A stretch of 35,661 nt of DNA from NCBI GenBank assembly GCA_945641355.1, contig CALZEQ010000034.1, positions 1-35,661 of the forward strand. Direction: 5' to 3'. Of this stretch, positions 26,051-33,804 are shown one piece after another (position 1 is the stretch's first letter; every line of letters begins with the position of its first letter). Origin of the DNA: an uncultured Mediterranea sp. (GTDB lineage: Bacteria; Bacteroidota; Bacteroidia; Bacteroidales; Bacteroidaceae). Under the pieces are notes generated by a model. It made no database searches. It saw only the letters and a list, made by a program, of their open reading frames with translations, and was not told where the DNA came from. The translations under genes and the position numbers were made by a program.

Positions 26051-27004
26051 ATGGATATTTCTGTTGTCATCCCCTTATACAACGAAGACGAGTCCCTCCC
26101 CGAGCTGTTCGAGTGGATTGAGCGCGTGATGAAAGCCCACAGCTTCAGTCACGAAGTGATTTTCGTGAACGACGGCAGCACCGACCGTTCGTGGGAGGTC
26201 ATCGAGCAGCTGCACGCCCAGGCACCCGACATCGTGCGGGGCATCAAGTTCCGCCGCAACTACGGCAAGTCACCGGCCTTGTACTGCGGCTTTGCAGAAG
26301 CCCGCGGCGAGGTGGTCATCACCATGGATGCTGACCTGCAGGACAGTCCCGACGAGATTCCCGAACTCTACCGCATGATTACGGAAGAGGGCTACGACCT
26401 GGTATCGGGCTGGAAGCAGAAGCGCTACGACCCCCTGTCGAAGACCCTGCCGACCAAGCTCTTCAACGCCACGGCCCGCAAAGTGTCGGGCATCCGAAAC
26501 CTGCACGACTTCAACTGCGGCCTGAAAGCCTACCGCCGGGAGGTGGTGAAGCACATCGAGGTATACGGCGAGATGCACCGCTACATCCCCTATCTGGCCA
26601 AGAACGCCGGATTCAAGAAGATTGGCGAGAAGGTGGTCCACCACCAGGCACGCAAGTATGGCAAGACGAAGTTCGGCCTGAACCGCTTTGTCAACGGCTA
26701 TCTCGACCTGATAACCCTCTGGTTTCTGGGCACATTCGGCGTGAAGCCCATGCACTTCTTCGGTCTGCTGGGCTCGCTGATGTTCATCCTGGGATTCATC
26801 TCGGTTGTCATCGTAGGAGCCAGCAAGCTCTACTGCATGTACAACGGCCTGTCCTACAGACTGGTGACCGAGTCGCCCTACTTCTACCTGTCGCTCACGT
26901 CAATGATCATCGGCACACAGCTTTTCGTGGCCGGTTTTCTGGGCGAACTGATATCGCGCAACGCCCCCGAACGCAACAACTATCAAATTGAGAAAACCCT
27001 ATAA
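26051..27004 (+). CDS. GT2 glycosyltransferase, DPM1/ArnC/GtrB-like
   Basis: This 317-residue protein has a GT-A domain starting MDISVVIPLYNEDESLPELFEW, with NDGSTDRSW and metal site DADLQDSPDEIPE. HDFNCGLKAYRREVV and GEMHRYIPYLAKNAGF are typical of polyprenyl-phosphate glycosyltransferases. Two C-terminal membrane helices (about residues 235-262 and 278-303) place it at the inner membrane. It probably moves a sugar from a nucleotide onto undecaprenyl phosphate; the sugar is unknown. It is second in a plus-strand run that continues to apbE. Confidence 0.92.
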   Translation: MDISVVIPLYNEDESLPELFEWIERVMKAHSFSHEVIFVNDGSTDRSWEVIEQLHAQAPDIVRGIKFRRNYGKSPALYCGFAEARGEVVITMDADLQDSPDEIPELYRMITEEGYDLVSGWKQKRYDPLSKTLPTKLFNATARKVSGIRNLHDFNCGLKAYRREVVKHIEVYGEMHRYIPYLAKNAGFKKIGEKVVHHQARKYGKTKFGLNRFVNGYLDLITLWFLGTFGVKPMHFFGLLGSLMFILGFISVVIVGASKLYCMYNGLSYRLVTESPYFYLSLTSMIIGTQLFVAGFLGELISRNAPERNNYQIEKTL

Positions 27005-27012
27005 CAGACAAG

Positions 27013-27498
27013 ATGAAACGAATCCTCAAACTCATAGGAGCCGGATTGGCGCTCTGCCCCCTGATAGGTCTCTCCGTGGCCTGCTCGGAAGACGAAGACT
27101 GCTCCATGACGGCACGCCCCATGATGCAGTGCTACCTCTATACGGTCCACACCGATAGCGGACTGGCAGAGAAGTGTACCCTTAACGTGTTGACAGTCAC
27201 CGCCCGCGGCACAGACTCGGTCATCGTCAACCGGCAGCAGAACGTGCAAGACCTCTCCCTGCCCCTCTGCTATACGGCCGACTCTACCGAGCTGGTGTTG
27301 CACTACGAAGACGACCTGACGGACACCCTCATCGTCCGCCAGCAGAACACCCCCTACTTTGTATCGATGGATTGCGGATACCAGATGAAGCAGGTCATCA
27401 CCGACATCAGCTACACCCGCCATCACCTCGACTCCATCCATCTGTCAAACCCTGAAGCCGGCATCTATGGTACAGAGAATCTTAAACTTTTCTATTAG
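27013..27498 (+). CDS. DUF6452-like lipoprotein
   Basis: This 161-residue protein has a lipoprotein signal (GLALCPLIGLSVAC, lipid-modified Cys about residue 24) followed by an acidic SEDEDC. The rest is beta-rich and ends in TDISYTRHHLDSIHLSNPEAGIYGTENLKLFY, a tail I associate with DUF6452 of Bacteroidales. Function is unknown. It starts 8 bases after the glycosyltransferase and overlaps the next gene by 32 bases, so the two are surely expressed together. Confidence 0.75.
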   Translation: MKRILKLIGAGLALCPLIGLSVACSEDEDCSMTARPMMQCYLYTVHTDSGLAEKCTLNVLTVTARGTDSVIVNRQQNVQDLSLPLCYTADSTELVLHYEDDLTDTLIVRQQNTPYFVSMDCGYQMKQVITDISYTRHHLDSIHLSNPEAGIYGTENLKLFY

Positions 27499-28252
27499 TC
27501 TGACACTCTGCCTGCTCATCGGACTGCCGCTGCAAGCCCAGACCTCCCCTTCGTCGTCGTCGTCGAGGCAGGGAACGCAGCAGCAGAAGAAGAAGGAGAA
27601 GGCGAAGCCCGAGATAGAGTACCCGCTCTACAACGGCCTCAGTGTGGGACTTGACCTGTGGGGACCGGCCAGCAAGGCACTGGGAGGCGACTTCCTGAGC
27701 ACCGACCTGTCGCTGTGCGCCGACCTGAAGCACCGCTACTTCCCCACCGTGGAGATAGGCTACGGCACCACCGACACCCAAAGCGAAGAGAACGGCATCA
27801 GCTACAAGACCAACGCCCCCTACCTGCGCATCGGCATGGACTACAACATGCTGTTCAAGAAGGCCCACGGGCACATGTTGCTGCTGGGCTTCCGATATGG
27901 CATGAGTAGCTTCAAGTACGACGTTGTCTCCATGGGCATTGACGACCCCATCTACGGCGGCAGCTACAACCCCGACCTCACCGACGACGTCTGGCAAGGC
28001 AGCATCCCCTACCGGCACACCGGCATGAAAGGCTCCATGCAATGGCTGGAGATGTGCTTCGGCATTCGCGCACGGGTCAGCGGGCAGATTTCCATGGGCT
28101 GGGCCATGCGGTTCAAGTTCAAGTTCTCCGCCTCGCCCGACACCTACGGTGACCCCTGGTACGTGCCCGGCTTCGGCAAATACGGCTCCAACACGATAGG
28201 CATCAGCTACACCATTGTCTACCACCTGCCCACTCATAAAGCAAAGAAATAA
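27467..28252 (+). CDS. DUF6048-like exported beta-rich protein
   Basis: This 261-residue protein has a signal peptide (ISLTLCLLIGLPLQAQ, cleavage about residue 25), then a low-complexity Ser/Gln/Lys linker (SSSSSRQGTQQQKKKEKAK). The body has alternating amphipathic strands (LSVGLDLWGPASKALGG, PTVEIGYGTT, YLRIGMDYNMLFKK, ISMGWAMRFKFKFS) and ends NTIGISYTIVYHLP. That pattern suggests a small outer-membrane beta-barrel, and I associate it with DUF6048. Its start lies inside the DUF6452 gene; the pair may form a lipoprotein-barrel unit. No function is known to me. Confidence 0.75.
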   Translation: MVQRILNFSISLTLCLLIGLPLQAQTSPSSSSSRQGTQQQKKKEKAKPEIEYPLYNGLSVGLDLWGPASKALGGDFLSTDLSLCADLKHRYFPTVEIGYGTTDTQSEENGISYKTNAPYLRIGMDYNMLFKKAHGHMLLLGFRYGMSSFKYDVVSMGIDDPIYGGSYNPDLTDDVWQGSIPYRHTGMKGSMQWLEMCFGIRARVSGQISMGWAMRFKFKFSASPDTYGDPWYVPGFGKYGSNTIGISYTIVYHLPTHKAKK

Positions 28253-28262
28253 AAAGATAGAT

Positions 28263-28841
28263 ATGACAAGCTTAGAGATTTGGTTTTTAGCCGTAGGTCT
28301 GGCCATGGACTGCTTTGCCGTCTCCATCGCCAGCGGCATCCTGCTCAAGCAGTTCCGCCTCCGTCCGATGCTGGTGATGGCCCTCTTTTTCGGCCTCTTC
28401 CAGGCACTGATGCCCCTGTTCGGATGGACGGGCATCCACTTCTTCAGCCACCTGTTCGAGCAGGTAGACCACTGGATTGCCTTCGGCATCCTGGCCTTTC
28501 TGGGCGGGCGCATGGTGGTGGAATCGTTCAAGGACGAGGAGGTGCGCCACGAGTTCGACCCTACCGACCTGAAAGTGGTGTTCATGCTGGCCATAGCCAC
28601 CAGCATTGATGCCCTGGCAGTGGGCGTATCGTTTGCCTGCATCGGCATCAGCAGCCTGCAGAGCCTCTTGTCGCCCATCGCCGTCATCGGCTGGGTATCA
28701 TTCGTCCTCTCCCTGGTGGGACTGACGCTCGGCATCTGCTTCGGATGCGGCTTTGCCCGCAAGATGAAGGCCGAACGGTGGGGAGGCATCATCCTGATAG
28801 CCATCGGATGCAAAATATTGACCGAACATTTACTGGGATAA
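28263..28841 (+). CDS. mntP: Manganese efflux pump MntP
   Basis: This 192-residue protein with about six helices has the repeated acidic membrane motifs of MntP: Asp16 in VGLAMDCFAVSIASG and Asp116 in IATSIDALAVGVSF. The basic loop (FKDEEVRHEFDPTDLK) lies between the two three-helix halves. It exports Mn2+ across the inner membrane. I chose the ATG at 28263, 11 bases after the previous stop; no mntP-yybP riboswitch precedes it, as expected for an internal operon gene. Confidence 0.93.
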   Translation: MTSLEIWFLAVGLAMDCFAVSIASGILLKQFRLRPMLVMALFFGLFQALMPLFGWTGIHFFSHLFEQVDHWIAFGILAFLGGRMVVESFKDEEVRHEFDPTDLKVVFMLAIATSIDALAVGVSFACIGISSLQSLLSPIAVIGWVSFVLSLVGLTLGICFGCGFARKMKAERWGGIILIAIGCKILTEHLLG

Positions 28842-28847
28842 TACGAT

Positions 28848-29873
28848 ATGGAAAAAAGAGACAACAGACGCACTTTCCTGTGGGTGGCCCTGCTGCTACT
28901 GGCCACCATCTGGATATTGGCACGCCACCAGCGCGAAGTACCCTTTCAGACGGACAACGGGCTGATATTCGGCACCATCTATCACATCACATACCAGCAC
29001 GACCGCAATCTGAAGGCCGAGATAGAGACGGCCCTGCACCGGTTCGACGGTTCGCTGTCGCCCTTCAACGACACAGCCACCATCACGCGCATCAACCGCA
29101 ACGAGGCGGTTGTGCCCGACACCTTCTTCACCAACGTCTTCCGTCGCAGCATGGAGATTTCGGAGGAGACGGACGGTGCCTTCGACATCACCGTAGCCCC
29201 GCTGGTCAATGCCTGGGGCTTCGGGTTCAAGCAGGGACGGTTCCCCGACTCGCTGATGGTGGACAGCCTGCTGCAGCTTACCGGCTACCGGAAGGCAAGC
29301 CTCACGCCCGAAGGCGAAGTGCTGAAACAAGACCCGCGCATGATGTTCAGCTGCAGTGCCGTGGCCAAAGGATACGCCGTAGACGTCATCGCCCAGCTGC
29401 TGGAGCGGGCGGGATGCCGCAACTTCATGGTGGACATCGGCGGCGAGGTAGTGGTGCGCGGACGCAATGCCCGCAACGAGCTGTGGCGCATCGGCATCAA
29501 CAAGCCGGTAGACGACTCCCTGTCGCGCAACCAGGAGCTGCAGATGGTGCTGCACATTCAGGACATCGGCATTGCCACTTCGGGCAACTACCGCAACTAC
29601 TACTACAAGGACGGCAAGAAGTATGCCCACACCATCGACCCGCGCACGGGCTATCCCGTACAGCACAGCATCCTGTCGGCCACGGTCATTGCCCGCGACT
29701 GCATGAGTGCCGATGCCTATGCCACCGCCTTCATGGTGATGGGGCTGGAAGAGGCCGAACGCTTTACAGCCTCCCGCCCCGACCTGGATGCCTGCTTCAT
29801 CTACAGCGATGAAGAGGGAAACCTGCAGACCTACCTGACTGCAGGGATGCAGCAGTACCTGAAGGAGGAGTGA
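28848..29873 (+). CDS. apbE: FAD:protein FMN transferase ApbE
   Basis: This 341-residue protein has an N-terminal membrane anchor or signal (TFLWVALLLLATIWILA). The ApbE domain shows FGTIYHITY, SPFNDTATITRIN, FSCSAVAKGYAVDVIA, MVDIGGEVVVRG, IATSGNYRNYYY and HTIDPRTGYPV, with the metal and FAD-binding residues in place. It attaches FMN covalently to Thr of exported flavoproteins such as NqrB/NqrC or RnfG. It begins 6 bases after mntP and is last in the run. Its stop is 4 bases from that of the convergent DUF1593 gene. Confidence 0.94.
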   Translation: MEKRDNRRTFLWVALLLLATIWILARHQREVPFQTDNGLIFGTIYHITYQHDRNLKAEIETALHRFDGSLSPFNDTATITRINRNEAVVPDTFFTNVFRRSMEISEETDGAFDITVAPLVNAWGFGFKQGRFPDSLMVDSLLQLTGYRKASLTPEGEVLKQDPRMMFSCSAVAKGYAVDVIAQLLERAGCRNFMVDIGGEVVVRGRNARNELWRIGINKPVDDSLSRNQELQMVLHIQDIGIATSGNYRNYYYKDGKKYAHTIDPRTGYPVQHSILSATVIARDCMSADAYATAFMVMGLEEAERFTASRPDLDACFIYSDEEGNLQTYLTAGMQQYLKEE

Positions 29874-29877
29874 ACCC

Positions 29878-31311
29878 TCACTCCACCGTCACCTGGATGC
29901 GCCGATAAGCCACCAGCGTGAAGGGTCCCCGGTCGTGTACTTCACAAATCAGATGGAGGCTCTTTCCGGCTGCCTCTGCCGGTATGCGTATGCGCACGGC
30001 CGAGGCGGTAGGCGCTGCCATCTCCAGTTCGCCCGGATAGCTGTCGGCCTCCGGCTGCCTCCACCAGCGGAAGGTGAGCTCGTCACCCTCAGCATCCACC
30101 GACTGACCGGCATCCAGCTCCAGCCACGAACCGGCCTTGGCCGTGATGCAGAGCGGCGCGGTGCCGCCAGTGCCGTTCACCACCACCTGCGGATTGGTAT
30201 TTCCCTTCCCCTCGGCAGCCCACTGCATACGGGCGGCGAAGTCGTTGAACTCATCGGGATAGAAGCGGGTCTTATAGGCCTCGGTCAGGCTTTTCCAAGG
30301 CTCCTCCCAGCTGGTCCAAGCGTACGTCAGCGAGTCTGGCGCCAATGCAAAGGTATGCACGCCTCCCCATCCCACCTGCGTCGGTTGGTCCGGATCGTTC
30401 AGCCCCGTCGGCAAGATGTGCAGGAAGCTGGGCGTGTCACCCTCCACTCCATATTTATAGTTCGGATAGAGGGCTCCCAAAGCTCCCTGCCGCTGTATCT
30501 GCTCTGCATGGCGGTTCCAGTTCTGTACGCCCAGCGAGCATTGCATCTGCCAGGTACCTTCGTCCCAGATGAAGCGCAAGTCATCCTTGAACTCACGTCG
30601 CAGCCACTGGTGGGCACTGTACGCCCTGTCCTCGCGCATGGCATAGACCATGTCCTGGTCGGTGATGGTATAGACGCGGAACTTCTGCAGAAAGGCCTTG
30701 AGCTGTTCCGGCGTGCGGGTCTGCTGCACACGCCACACAGCCTGTGCCAGCGTGTTGGCACTGCCCCAGGCAGCCACCCAGATGGGGCGTTCGTCCTCCT
30801 CGTCGGCCAGCCGAATCAGGAAGTCGCTGCCCGGCGAGTCGTTTCCCTCGCCTATCACCCCTATGCCTGCCCGGGTGCTTCCCATCAGGGCCCGTCCGCG
30901 CAGATAGTCGGCACTGGGCCAGTAGCCCAAGGTCTGCCGGCCGTTCTCCTCGTCCAGCGGGAGGAAGGCCTCCTGTCCGGAGCGTTTCATCAGTTGGGGG
31001 ATGTCGTGGGCGTAGCCTTCAATCACCTGACGCAGGTAGTCGGCCCACTCCGTGGGATAGGGGTCGCAGTTCCACCCCACTGTAGTAATGATGGCCTCTA
31101 TCTCCAGCCGGTCGGCATAGGCAAGCAGCCGGACAGCCGACTCCATGTCATCGGGCTCCACATCGCCGGGAGCAATGTCCGTGCATACTACCAGTCGGGG
31201 TTTCAGTTCGTCACCGCAGGGTTGTGTCTCTCTGTTCTGCACCTGCGTCGAGCAGGAGAAGGTTGCCGGCAGCAACAGCAGGGGCAACGCGCGTAGAAGA
31301 TGTCTGTTCAT
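29878..31311 (-). CDS. DUF1593 lipoprotein, nucleoside hydrolase-like
   Basis: This 477-residue protein has a lipoprotein signal (LPLLLLPATFSC, Cys20). RLVVCTDIAPGDVEPDDMESAVRLLAYADRLEIEAIITTVG resembles the DTDxGxDDxxAL calcium-binding start of nucleoside hydrolases, as found in DUF1593. WVAAWGSANTLAQAV and YTITDQDMVYAMREDRAYSAHQW are further family segments. The C-terminal 100 residues (LELDAGQSVDAEGDELTFRWW, ending RRIQVTVE) are an Ig/PKD-like module. It probably acts on a glycoside at the cell surface; the substrate is unknown. No SusC/D pair lies nearby. Confidence 0.85.
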   Translation of the reverse strand: MNRHLLRALPLLLLPATFSCSTQVQNRETQPCGDELKPRLVVCTDIAPGDVEPDDMESAVRLLAYADRLEIEAIITTVGWNCDPYPTEWADYLRQVIEGYAHDIPQLMKRSGQEAFLPLDEENGRQTLGYWPSADYLRGRALMGSTRAGIGVIGEGNDSPGSDFLIRLADEEDERPIWVAAWGSANTLAQAVWRVQQTRTPEQLKAFLQKFRVYTITDQDMVYAMREDRAYSAHQWLRREFKDDLRFIWDEGTWQMQCSLGVQNWNRHAEQIQRQGALGALYPNYKYGVEGDTPSFLHILPTGLNDPDQPTQVGWGGVHTFALAPDSLTYAWTSWEEPWKSLTEAYKTRFYPDEFNDFAARMQWAAEGKGNTNPQVVVNGTGGTAPLCITAKAGSWLELDAGQSVDAEGDELTFRWWRQPEADSYPGELEMAAPTASAVRIRIPAEAAGKSLHLICEVHDRGPFTLVAYRRIQVTVE

Positions 31312-31354
31312 GGTATGTGTTGCTTAAATTCAATAGATTATACGTATAGAATAT

Positions 31355-31723
31355 TTACTTCATAAACACGAAGTAGACGGCCAGTATCAGACAGACGAAG
31401 GCGGCCACGTGATTCCAGTGCAGCGTCTCGCCCTTGAAGAGCACCGTCGTGAAGATGGTGAATATGATGAGCGTCACCACCTCCTGTATCACTTTCAGCT
31501 GCATCAGCGAGAAGGGGCCTCCGTTGCCTATAAAGCCGATGCGGTTGGCCGGAATCTGGCAGGAATACTCGGCCAGCGCGATGCTCCACGAGAAGAGGAT
31601 GACGGCATACAGCGGCCAGTTGGAGATGACCTTCATCTCCTGCAGCTTCAGATGCCCGTACCAGGCGAAGGTCATAAACACATTCGATACAATCAACAAG
31701 AGGATGGTGTAAAATGCTTTCAT
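31355..31723 (-). CDS. DUF486 (DMT-like) small membrane protein
   Basis: This 122-residue protein with four hydrophobic helices has MTFAWYGHLK near residue 17 and ALAEYSCQIPANRIGFIGNGGPFSLMQLKVIQEVVTL in the middle, the hallmark of DUF486 (PF04342), a small drug/metabolite-transporter-like family. Function is unknown. I chose the ATG at 31723 (MKAFYTILL); an ATG eight codons further upstream is possible. It lies 32 bases after the TtcA-like gene on the same strand, and 43 bases before DUF1593. Confidence 0.88.
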   Translation of the reverse strand: MKAFYTILLLIVSNVFMTFAWYGHLKLQEMKVISNWPLYAVILFSWSIALAEYSCQIPANRIGFIGNGGPFSLMQLKVIQEVVTLIIFTIFTTVLFKGETLHWNHVAAFVCLILAVYFVFMK

Positions 31724-31755
31724 ACTTTCTATATCTTTTTCTGTCAAAAAATAAA

Positions 31756-32511
31756 CTATTCATTCTTCATCACTTTCACAGGCAGCAGTTCCTGCTGCAC
31801 ATTGCCCATGCTGCTCCACAGGCTGTAGCGTGCTTCGGGGTTCATCTCCTCCAGCTGGCGCAGTATCTGCTTCATCCCGCTCCGGTGCGACTGCGTCTCA
31901 TAGGGGCACATCTTCACCTGCTTCCGGTAGTCGTGCAGCAGTGCCAGCTGGCGCAGGTCTGACTCGTGCTCCAGGCAGAGAGGCCGTATGATGGTCATAT
32001 CGAACTTCTTCATCACCAACCGGGGCGGCATTGTACCGATGGCTCCCTGAAAGGTCTGGTTCATCAGCAGCGTCTCCAGGATGTCGTCCATGTGATGTCC
32101 CAGGGCTATCTTGTTGCATCCCTGCTCCTTGGCCACGGTGAAGAGTGCCTTCCTGCGGTTCCACGAGCAGAGGAAGCAGGGCGATTTACGTGTGTCGGTA
32201 GAGGTGTCAAACTCCGTCTCGTAGCAGACGAAAGGCACCCCGCGCTCCTCGGCAAACCGGCGCAGATACTCACTGTCGCTCTGGTAGGGGATGTTGCGCA
32301 TCACCACGTGCGCCGCCACCACCGCGATGCGGGGCTTGTAGATGCGTGCCTGGCGGGCCAGCAACTCCAGCAGAGCCAGCGAATCCTTGCCTCCGGAGAG
32401 GGCTATGAGGATGCGGTCGCCCTCCTCTATCAGTCCGTACTCCACCACCCCTTTGCTGAACCGCCGCTCAATGCGGCGCATCAACCCGATTTCTTCCTTG
32501 CTTTGCGTCAT
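31756..32511 (-). CDS. TtcA-like PP-loop tRNA-thiolation enzyme
   Basis: This 251-residue ATP pyrophosphatase has the PP-loop SGGKDS at 39-44, C112-x2-C115 in SPCFLCSWNRRKAL, and GHHMDDILETLLMN downstream, the pattern of TtcA/Ncs6-type enzymes that bind an Fe-S cluster and put sulfur on tRNA cytidine or uridine. A third Cys in RPLCLEHESDL can complete the cluster. TtcA makes 2-thiocytidine-32; the exact position here is not certain. It is the first gene of the minus-strand set. Confidence 0.85.
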   Translation of the reverse strand: MTQSKEEIGLMRRIERRFSKGVVEYGLIEEGDRILIALSGGKDSLALLELLARQARIYKPRIAVVAAHVVMRNIPYQSDSEYLRRFAEERGVPFVCYETEFDTSTDTRKSPCFLCSWNRRKALFTVAKEQGCNKIALGHHMDDILETLLMNQTFQGAIGTMPPRLVMKKFDMTIIRPLCLEHESDLRQLALLHDYRKQVKMCPYETQSHRSGMKQILRQLEEMNPEARYSLWSSMGNVQQELLPVKVMKNE

Positions 32512-32657
32512 TTTGTTACATCTGCTTTTGCACCTGCAAATATAGTGTAAAAATGTGCCACGGCTTGCACAGACGGCACAGTTTTTTTATTCCCCCACAC
32601 AATAGGTTATACGGCGCACGTGCGTTTTTCGTGTTTACCGTCTGTTTACTTTTCCCT

Positions 32658-32777
32658 CATTACAGTCATTACAATCAGTACTGTGATTTTTTGGGGGACA
32701 CATCTACTATGAAGATGATAAGGAGAATCAGAATGTGTGTGCCCAAAACAGCTGTAATAATTGTAATAATTGTAATG
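32658..32777. repeat. Inverted pair of 9-base-unit arms (element C)
   Basis: The left arm begins at 32658 (CATTACAGTCATTACAATC) and has diverged: AGTACT stands where other copies have AGCTG. The right arm at 32734-32777 is an exact inverted copy of the A/B core. About 30 bases separate them, including CTATGAAGATGATA, which is also present in element D. GAGCCGACTAAAA and TGTGCATCCATGAGTGTA follow, shared with D, so C and D are duplicates of one element. Confidence 0.85.
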
Positions 32778-32994
32778 GAGGGGGGAGCCGACTAAAACAT
32801 TTAGCTGAAAATGTGCATCCATGAGTGTACACGGCATAACAAACATCCATTATTTCATGCAAGTTTACGCATCTGTAACATGGTGTTAATTAACGAGTTG
32901 ACGAGTTTATAGTTCAATCACAAATGGCGGGGGAAAGCAATAACCTTGTCACCTCGCTGACTGTTCGCAAGCTTTAGAGTTGCGAAACCTGAGT

Positions 32995-33165
32995 CATTAC
33001 AATTATTACAATTATTACAGTGATTTTGGACACACACTCGCTATGAAGATGATAACTATTATATATATAATTAATTATATATATAATAGAATTTCTTATC
33101 CAACTTTTCGGAGGGGTAGAATGTGTGCGCCCAAAACAGCTGTAATAATTGTAATAATTGTAATG
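32995..33165. repeat. Inverted arms enclosing a 34-base perfect palindrome (element D)
   Basis: The left arm (32995-33037) and right arm (33122-33165) are inverted copies of the ATTACAATT array followed by TTTTGG and CACAC. Inside, 33056-33089 is a perfect palindrome of A and T with one C and one G at its ends (17-base arms, no loop). Its centre at 33072.5 nearly coincides with that of the outer arms (33080). The unmatched spacer GAATTTCTTATCCAACTTTTCGG is absent from element C. A small hairpin (TTCGCAA/TTGCGAA, 32964-32986) lies just before. Confidence 0.88.
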
Positions 33166-33218
33166 GAGGGGGGAGCCGACTAAAAAATTAAGCTGAGAAT
33201 GTGCATCCATGAGTGTAT

Positions 33219-33638
33219 CTTATTTATTTCAAAAAAATCAAATTCTTATGATGAATAGGCAGCTGTCAGCCGCCGATGAAAGCTCTGCGACGGACGGGAT
33301 ATTTGAACACTCAAAAAAAAATTTCAGGTCGAAAGAAACAGCTAATATACAAGCATTTATAGAATCCAAAAGGCTGCATCAAGGCTTCGTAAGTCATCAA
33401 CGGACAGGAGGCTTCCGTATCATACAGTGTAAGGCCACCCGTTCAATCATTCCCCCACACCTCCCCTTAGCAGCCTGTTCGTTTCTCTTGCCCGCACCAA
33501 TAGGAACGAACGGCACGCGAAGGGAAAAGGCATCTGCTACATAGCCGCCCCCGCCGCAATTTTGAAAAGTGTATGGCAGCCCCTACACGTAGCTTGTAAC
33601 TTGTAACTAAAACACTTTCTCATACCGAAAAAACGCAT
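33219..33638. other. Gene-free stretch after element D
   Basis: An open frame from 33209 could encode 111 residues but starts inside the repeat flank, has no recognisable domain and has unusual composition. I see no terminator or RNA gene. A short tandem CTTGTAA repeat lies near 33594-33607, and the stretch is otherwise featureless to me. Confidence 0.5.
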
Positions 33639-33646
33639 TATCTTTG
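33639..33646 (+). promoter_or_regulatory. Putative -7 box of the MBL-lipoprotein operon
   Basis: TATCTTTG is an exact match to the -7 box of feoAB. Transcription from here would give a leader of about 150 bases that contains the stem-loop at 33670-33773. A -33 element is not clear. Confidence 0.5.
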
Positions 33647-33669
33647 CACTGTGTGAAATGAAGAGATTT

Positions 33670-33773
33670 AAGTTTCGTTTTACATCAACAGATTGACAGA
33701 ATGGTCGTTATAACTGTATCGAACAATTCACTTACCTGATTCATTTTCATCTGTTTATGTAAACACGAAACTT
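33670..33773 (+). ncRNA. Long stem-loop in the leader of the MBL-lipoprotein operon
   Basis: AAGTTTCG (33670-33677) pairs with CGAAACTT (33766-33773). TTTACAT (33679-33685) pairs with ATGTAAA (33757-33763). AACAGAT (33687-33693) pairs with ATCTGTT (33749-33755). Only a 1x2 internal loop and one mismatch interrupt 22 pairs. The terminal loop is 55 bases. It ends 31 bases before the ATG, so it may be a cis-regulatory leader. It matches no riboswitch I know. Confidence 0.5.
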
Positions 33774-33804
33774 GAGTGGAAAGAATCAAAAACATACATA
33801 TATT

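Noticed and set aside
27482..28909. 475-codon minus-strand frame across DUF6048 and mntP
   Set aside because: It spans two good plus-strand genes, has no motif, and has low-complexity Leu/Arg runs opposite a Ser-rich linker.
29873..29878. Terminator between apbE and the convergent DUF1593 gene
   Set aside because: The stop codons are 4 bases apart and no hairpin with a T-run was found around them.
29935..31296. 453-codon plus-strand frame opposite DUF1593
   Set aside because: The minus-strand protein has a lipobox and hydrolase motif; this frame has neither.
33209..33544. 111-codon plus-strand frame after element D
   Set aside because: It starts in the repeat flank, has no motif or ribosome-binding site of note, and the composition does not resemble neighbouring genes.
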